From contig CALYLW010001394.1 of assembly GCA_944989445.1 (NCBI GenBank), positions 72,786 through 136,785 of the forward strand: a stretch of DNA of 64,000 bases, read 5' to 3'. Position numbers and translations under genes: made by a program. This document shows, piece by piece, positions 50,401-59,400 of this stretch (within the stretch, counting starts at the first letter, position 1; each line of letters begins with the position of its first letter). The notes beneath the pieces are model-generated. The model searched no databases. It was not told where the DNA came from and saw nothing but the letters and a program-made list of their open reading frames with translations. The stretch is from Ampullaceana balthica. Its lineage: Eukaryota > Mollusca > Gastropoda > Lymnaeidae.

Positions 50401-53400
50401 TTTTAATCGATAAAAATGCGATTAAAATTTAAGAAAATATTTATAACATTTTTTAAAAATTTTAGTAATTAATAATAATTTATATACATTTTTTTACGTA
50501 CAAACATCTCCCACGTAATATTAAAATATATTTTATTAATTTATGTGTACCAGCAGAAACTAAAAAAAAATTGTGGACAGACAGGAACTAAAGCAAGTTA
50601 ATAAAAACGTGGTAAAATATCTGACAACATCAGTGTAGGGAAACAGGGGAAATAACTCAATAAATTTTTTTTTAAAAGTCAATTACCTGTTTTTGTTACT
50701 TCCCTTGAGTTGTTCAGTTTGATGACGTCATAAATTTCTATTTTTGCCTTTAATCGAAATTATCGATTAATTAATCGATAATTTTTCAAAAGTTAACGAC
50801 TAAATTTAAATTAATTGATAACAGCCCTAGTTCAAATGTATTTTCTCTGTTTAAGTTCTAATCATTTAAAAACTGTCTCAATGTCTAACCCCACTCGTCA
50901 CCCTAAATAACAATATTTATTTTCATTGTTTACTTTATTTTAAAATGTATTTTCTTTAATGTTCTGATAATCTAAAAAGTGTTCAGTTCATATCCTCAAC
51001 CTTGAATAACAATATACTGAGGACTCAGTGTTAACATGTTATTGTTCTTTGAGACTCATGAGTTTAGAAAGATTTCATCCAGGGTTGTACGTCTTGGGAA
51101 TGTTAGACTTGACAGCAGGTTCATTCCATCATCATGCTAACACGGTCAACCACTCCAACCATCGCTCTTGGGTTGTTAAGGGATTTTCCCCACCAACAAA
51201 TTCTCTGATATGGAGTTGATTGAATTTACTTACAAACAATAAGAATACAAAAGTACATCACAATTCTCTCAGATATTCTCAAGATCATTGTTCATTAGCC
51301 ACAGGATAGACCAAGGTTTCAGAAGACAAAGGGAGGTAAAAACCTTTGAGACATAATCATGATATCAGCTCATTTTATGGCACTTTTAGGCAACAGGAAA
51401 TAGTCCAGACTTTACTTTTCTTTTATTAAACATTTCAATACTATAATGTTTAAATCCATGTGTTCTTATGGGGATTTTTGGGGGCAGTTTTTAATAAATG
51501 ATTGATAGTTAAAACAAAAACTAAATTTTTTCAACAAATGATTTGAAATTCTGAAGAAAAAATTTGAAGAGTTTATTTTATGAGGTGGTGTGGTGATGTT
51601 TAGTACAACAGGGTAGATAGAAAAAAAACCTTATCAAAACTAGGCAGCGTTTTCATTTTTCTTTTCTACATGAATATAAGTATAACTACCTACTCTCTTC
51701 AGATCCTTACAAACAAGAAAGTACCACAACTCTGCCTTGCCACCATCAGCTGCTTACTATCTATTTATAGCATTCTGACTGAGCCAATGAGAAGCTAGCA
51801 TTGTTTGCCATATATCCATATATTTATGCTTCACTTTGCCAGCTTGATTTGTTTTGTTTTTCTTCTATCAACTGCAGCCTGAATTTTTGTTTCTTCCATG
51901 ATCTGCCTAGACAGGGGACTAGGCTATCAGAGATGAAGTTTAAAAACTACTGACATATGACAAGACACATTAGACATTGATTTTAACATACGCTTCACTG
52001 ATATTTGCCTTTGAAGGAAAGTTGTAATTATTGTTTAAGGAGATTTTAAAAAAAAATTAATAATGAAGTAATGAACACAGACTTTGTTATTCTAAAATAT
52101 TAATCTTGTGTTTTGTGGCAGTCAGTGAGGCCCAGAAAAGATAATATTAAAAAAAAATGAAGTCCTAAAAATACCTGACGTTGACGCCATGGACATGACT
52201 TTGGGAGTTGATGATGATGATGACAATGGAGTTTTCACTATTTTAAATCTAGATGTGAAGCTTAGCATCATACTTTTTAGTTAGTGTTATCAGTCAGGTT
52301 ATCAGCTTCCTTGTTAATGCTGAACAATTTTTTTATAAAAACTCTGATAAAAATTAAAAATCTGTGGATATATAAAATGATTCCTTCATTCTGAAATCAT
52401 TTGAAACCAACAGTTAAAGTTCAATTCAATATATATTTTCTCTTTATTCTATTTCTACACAATACTTTTGACCAAGTTAACTTTTTTGTGTTAAATTTTA
52501 ATAATAATATTAGAAGCAATAGGTGAATTGATGAATTTTTATAATTTATTGATTTATGTGGAGAATTGTGATTTTATTTAAATGTTTAAAAATAAATTTC
52601 CTATTATAAAAAAATGCACTTGAATAGATTTAAAGCCAAGAAATTAGTTGTAAAGTAAAGTCATTAATTTAATGAAGTCTAAATTATTTCTATAATATCT
52701 TAAGGATTTTTCAGTCCTTGTTAGCACTTAAATGTTCTGGAGTCTTTAAAAGAATAACTTGTTTCTTTGAACCAATGGCTGCCTCACATTTTTTTAATTG
52801 TTTGTCAACATCAGGGTACACGGCCAATGTGCCGCTGTGTGGTAACGGGATTATTGACAAGAATGAGGATTGTGACAGTGGTGGGATGGGACTCAGTGGA
52901 CAGGACGACTGCTGCTCTCCAACCTGCAAACTAAAACCTGGGGCTGCCTGCAGGTAAGACAAATCACCCTAGTCAGCTGGCTGAGTAGTTGTCCAGGTAA
53001 CTGGCTATAGCTCTTGCGCTGTCTCATCTACGGTGACCCGTCAAAACGACCCGGACAAAACGACCCCAGATAAATTTGATTGAACTTTTTACTATTAGAC
53101 CATGTATTAGTCAAAGGCCTTTATGTCGGAGTTCATTTGTCGGGGCTGTTTTGTCGGTGGATCCTCATCTACAGGTCACTGATTACCTTTATAGTTGGTA
53201 TTATTCACTCCATATTTTACATAGACATTCAACACCTGAACAGATGATGTAAGTTTGAACCCCACAGTCCAGCCTCATTGTCTGCTGTAATATTTAAGTG
53301 TAAACTGTTTTTACCCAATTATTAAGGCCTAATATGTGGCACCATATGTACATTTTTAAAATAATGCAGTATCAAAAAAATAATAACTAGATTTAAAGTG

Positions 53401-56400
53401 CATGTTGCAGTTGTACAAGGCTACTAATTAAATAAAATTTGTTTAAAAAATGCAACTATTATTTTGAACTATTCGTGCAAACTTCTTACAATTTGATCAG
53501 GCGGTATCTACATCAATAGTTTGATTTATAGTAAGATTGGTAACACATTTTGAAACTCCATATATATCATACATTCTATGCACAAATACATATATTGAGT
53601 TTTTTTACGTATTGTTAATTACATGAACAAATTTATTCTAATAATTTGGGGGGAGGGGGTAAAAAAAAAGTCAAACGTGCCCACTTTTTCACTAAAGTCT
53701 AACGTGCCCACTGATTCACTTAAGAATATCGGACGTTGAGGAGTTTAAGGAACATTTTGGTGAGGACTAATGCTAGTTAATGTTCTTGTGATGACTAATG
53801 CTAGTTAATGTTCTTTATTTTATCTTATACATTACTGACATTCCTTCTTTACAGAATATTATTGCGTCCTACACTAATCCATGGTTTGTGTCTAGTCTTG
53901 CATTTTAATTAGAATTTTTGATAGAATCTTGGTTTTCCTGGTTTGATCTGGCAACCCATTCCACATGAGAATGCCAGACGGGAAGAACAAGAATTTGTAT
54001 GTGTTTGTTCATGCATATGGAACAAGGAAAGTGTTGTTATCCCTATGTCTATCTGATATATAATATTGCTGTTGTGTTGTATTTTCAAGTTAGAATTTAT
54101 TGCCTCGTGTATTATTACTACTTTGCTCTTTATTCTTCTGTCATGTAGTGTTTCTAAGTTTAGTGAATTAACTAATGGTGTCACTTTGTTTGACCTTTGC
54201 TACAGCTCCACCAATTATGAGTGCTGCCAGAACTGTCAGATGGCGCCCAGAGGAACTGTGTGTCGCGGCAAGAGCAAGGAACTCTGCCAGGAGCAAGCAG
54301 AGTGCTCGTATCCTTTTCATTTTACTTTGATCACAAAGACGGCTTCATTGATGTCGGTGAGGACATTTTGAACGTTTTTCTTAATGATCATGAAGAAAGC
54401 TTTGTTAATTTTGATGATAAAAGTCTTAATGCCTTTGTGGTTACAAAACATTAATGCCACATGACAAAGATTATGTTATATTTTAAGAGTAACAAGTAAA
54501 GTTGGGGTTTAAATGTAAAGATCCTGTAAAATTTCAGAATTTATTGTAAAGAGTGTCAACAGAATTGTAATAATTTTAAAACAGTAGATATATAAGTGTG
54601 ACTTGGCAGACAAAGGAAACAAATACACAATGTAAAACTTTGGATTTTAGGAGAGGGTTGCCAAGATATGGGGTCAAGGGTTGGGGGGAGGAGGGGTTGA
54701 GCCGGCCAAGGGTTTCAGGTTGAACAAAGTTACATTTTCCTTGACCATTGGACCAGTGGCTTCAGCTTGGACTGTCCAGCGTCTAAACCAATAGCTGATG
54801 ACACACAGACTGTATGTATGGACGAGTGAGTACATTTTATAGTCTCAACCAATAGCTGATGACACACAGACTGTATGTATGGATGAGTGAGTCCATTTTA
54901 TAGTCTCAACCAATAGCTGATGACACACAGACTGTATGTATGGATGAGTGAGTCCATTTTATAGTCTCAACCAATAGCTGATGACACACAGACTGTATGT
55001 ATGGATGAGTGAGTCCATTTTATAGTCTCAACCAATAGCTGATGACACACAGACTGTATGTATGGATGAGTGAGTCCATTTTATAGTCTCAACCAATAGC
55101 TGATGACACACAGACTGTATGTATGGATGAGTGAGTCCATTTTATAGTCTCAACCAATAGCTGATGACACACAGACTGTATGTATCGATGAGTGAGTCCA
55201 TTTTATAGTCTCAACCAATAGCTGATGACACACAGACTGTATGTATGGATGAGTGAGTCCATTTTATAGTCTCAACCAATAGCTGATGACACACAGACTG
55301 TATGTATCGATGAGTGAGTCCATTTTATAGTCTCAACCAATAGCTGATGACACACAGACTGTATGTATCGATGAGTGAGTCCATTTTATAGTCTCAACCA
55401 ATAGCTGATGACACACAGACTGTATGTATGGATGAGTGAGTCCATTTTATAGTCTCAACCAATAGCTGATGACACACAGACTGTATGTATCGATGAGTGA
55501 GTCCATTTTATAGTCTCAACCAATAGCTGATGACACACAGACTGTATGTATGGATGAGTGAGTCCATTTTATAGTCTCAACCAATAGCTGATGACACACA
55601 GACTGTATGTATGGATGAGTGAGTCCATTTTATAGTCTCAACCAATAGCTGATGACACACAGACTGTATGTATGGATGAGTGAGTCCATTTTATAGTCTC
55701 AACCAATAGCTGATGACACACAGACTGTATGTATGGATGAGTGAGTCCATTTTATAGTCTCAACCAATAGCTGATGACACACAGACTGTATGTATGGATG
55801 AGTGAGTCCATTTTATAGTCTCAACCAATAGCTGATGACACACAGACTGTATGTATGGATGAGTGAGTCCATTTTATAGTCTCAACCAATAGCTGATGAC
55901 ACACAGACTGTATGTATGGATGAGTGAGTCCATTTTATAGTCTCAACCAATAGCTGATGACACACAGACTGTATGTATGGATGAGTGAGTCCATTTTATA
56001 GTCTCAACCAATAGCTGATGACACACAGACTGTATGTATGGATGAGTGAGTCCATTTTATAGTCTCAACCAATAGCTGATGACACACAGACTGTATGTAT
56101 GGATGAGTGAGTCCATTTTATAGTCTCAACCAATAGCTGATGACACACAGACTGTATGTATGGATGAGTGAGTCCATTTTATAGTCTCAACCAATAGCTG
56201 ATGACACACAGACTGTATGTATGGATGAGTGAGTCCATTTTATAGTCTCAACCAATAGCTGATGACACACAGACTGTATGTATGGATGAGTGAGTCCATT
56301 TTATAGTCTCAACCAATAGCTGATGACACACAGACTGTATGTATGGATGAGTGAGTCCATTTTATAGTCTCAACCAATAGCTGATGACACACAGACTGTA

Positions 56401-59400
56401 TGTATGGATGAGTGAGTCCATTTTATAGTCTCAACCAATAGCTGATGACACACAGACTGTATGTATGGATGAGTGAGTCCATTTTATAGTCTCAACCAAT
56501 AGCTGATGACACACAGACTGTATGTATCGATGAGTGAGTACATTTTATAGTCTAACCTTCACATATATGTTTTTGTATGTATGGACGAGTGAGTGAATTC
56601 ATTTACATTTTAGTCTTATCTTCACATATATGTCTTTGTTTGTATGGATGAGTGAGTACATACATACATCTAAAAGTCTCATCTTCACATATAGTCTTTG
56701 TCTACATGGAAGAGTGGGTGAATTCATTTATATTTTAGTCTCTTGTTCAATTTAATATCTTGTGCTTGAATGATTCTTCATCTTTGCAATGACTTTAAAA
56801 TCCTTTCATGCCATTTTTCCCCCATGCCATGTCCTCCCACATTATATCCTCCCATGCCATGTCGTCCCACATGATATCCTCCCATGCCATGTCGTCCCAC
56901 ATGATATCCTCCCATGCCATGTCCTCCTACATGATATCCTCCCATGCCATGTCCTCCCTCATGATATCCTCCCATGCCATGTCCTCCCTCATGATATCCT
57001 CCCATGCCATGTCCTCCCTCATGATATCCTCCCATGCAATGTCCTTTCTCATGATATCCTCCCATGCCATGTCCTCCCTTATGATATCCTCCCATACCAT
57101 GACCTCCCTCATGATATCCTCCCATACCATGACCTCCCTCATGATATCCTCCCATGCCATGTCCTTCCTCATGATATCCTTCCATACCCTGACCTCCCTC
57201 ATGATATCCTCCCATGCCATGTCCTCCCTCATGATATCCTCCCATACCATGACCTCCCTCATGATATCCTCCCATGCCATGTCCTCCCAAAATGACATTC
57301 TCCATGTCATGTTCTCACAGGGGCTTGTGTAAAGGTGGCAAATGTTTGGGATATTGTGAAAAACACAAACCCAACTCAACACCTTGTCGCTGCACTGAGT
57401 CAGGTGAGCTAATAAATAGCCTTTATCATGAACATTTCCCATTAGTTACAGCCTTAATATAAAAACATTTATATTGGCCCCCGTAGTTACAGGCTCCAAA
57501 AGCTCTTTCTCTTAATATGGCAGCAAGAGACGATCTTGCAGGACTTCAAAGATGCCACCATCATACATCTATATAAGCGAAAAGGAAGTAGACAGGCTTG
57601 TGACAACCACAGAGGCATATCCCTGCTTCCTATCGCAGGAAAGATCCTTGCCAGAATCCTGCTCAACCGCCTCACAGTCCACCTTGACCAAGGACTCCTG
57701 CCTGAAAGTCAGTGTGGATTCCGAAAAGAGCGAGGAACCATCGACATGGTGTTCGCTGCCAGGCAGCTGCAAGAGAAATGTCAGGAGCAGAACTTCAACC
57801 TGTTCTCGACATGACCAAGGCTTTTGACACTGTTGGCAGAGAGGGTCTGTGGAAGATCATGGCCAAGTACGGTTGCCCAAGGAAATTCATCGTCTTGGTG
57901 CAACAATTCCATCAGGGCATGCAGGCCAGAGTCCAGGACAGGGGGGAGTTTTCTGATCCTTTCCCAGTCACAAACGGGGTCAAGTAGGGCTGCGTCCTGG
58001 CACCAACACTGTTTAGCCTCATGTTTTTACCGCCATGCTGACAGAGGCCTTCAGAGACGAGGATGTTGGTGTCAACCTGAAGTACCACACAGATGGCAAA
58101 CTGTTCAACCTTCGGAGGCTCCAGGCAAAAACCAAGGTTATGACAGACATCATCAGAGACCTGCTGTTTGCTGATGACTGTGCCCTCAACGCTGTCTCAG
58201 AAGCCGACATGCAACGCAGTGTAAACCTGTTCTCCAGCGCCTGCACAAACTTTGGTCTGACAATAAACACTAAGAAGACTTAGGTCCTCCATCAGCCCGC
58301 GCCTGGAAGGCCCTACGTAGAGTCCAACATCACTGTCAACAGCCAGAGACTCAACACAGTGCACCGGTTCACATACCTAGGCAGCACACTGTCTCAAAAT
58401 GTTACCATCAATGACGAAGTGAAGTCAGAATTGCCAGAGCCAGCTCCACTTTTGGCAGGTTGTACCCTAATGTCTGGAACAGAAGAGGCATTACCATCCA
58501 GACCAAGCTGAAAGTGTACAGGGCAGTGGTGCTCCCCACACTAATATATATGCTTGTGAAACTTGGACTGTTTATCAGGGCCATGCAAGAAAGCTTAACC
58601 ACTTTCATACAACAAGCCTCAGGAAGATTCTCGGCATAAAGTGGCAGAACAAAATTCCAGACACAGTGGTACTGACCAAGGCAGGTCTCCCCAGCATCTT
58701 CACCCTCCTGATGCAGACCCAGCTTCGCTGGGCAGGGCATGTTGTCCGAATGCCAGACGAGAGACTGCCAAAGAGAATCTTCTATGGTGAGCTCCCACGG
58801 TGGGCAAAAGAAACGCTTCAAAGACACACTGAAAGCCTCAATGAAAGCGTTTGCCATCAATCCAGACACGTGGGAACGAGCTGCAATGGACCGATCCACC
58901 TGGCGCTCTTCCATCCACAAAGGTGCCAAGTCATGCGAGGCAAACCGGATCACCGCCGCAGAAAAGAAGAGGCAAGCCCAGAAGGCCCATGCTGTCAATC
59001 CTCCTGGAGATGTCCCACTTGTCCCTTGTCCCTTCTGTTCCCGAACCTTCCGTGCAAGGATCGGCCTCATCAGCCATCTGCCCACGCACAGACAACCCTC
59101 GGATGACTAGAGTGGTCCTCGTCGTATCGACGGACGAACATATATAAAAACATTTCTATTGGTCCCGTTAGTACAGTGTTAATATAAAAACATTTCTATT
59201 GGTCCCCTTAGTTACAGCCTTAATATAAAAACATTTCTATTGGTCCCCTTAGTTACAGTGTTAATATAAAAACATTTCTATTGGTCCCCTTAGTTACAGC
59301 CTTAATATAAAAACATTTCTATTGGTCCCCTTAGTTACAGCCTTAATATAAAAACATTTCTATTGGTCCCCTTAGTTACAGCCTTAATATAAAAACATTT

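Larger units (their letters stand above)
33033..52814 (+). other. ADAM17 intron 13 (19.8 kb), minisatellite-rich
   Basis: Runs between the phase-1 donor of exon 13 and the acceptor of exon 14. It is mostly tandem arrays, one 710-bp LINE-B-tailed insert and one hAT MITE. I see no coding sequence other than candidate microexons. 33033-35610 and 50838-52814 are AT-rich with nothing recognisable apart from a weak 18-nt microexon candidate at 51703-51720. Confidence 0.85.

Noticed and set aside
56778..57332. Gly/His/Met-rich and Ser/His-rich repeat proteins
   Set aside because: 30-bp array artefact lying in intron 16, open in both directions.
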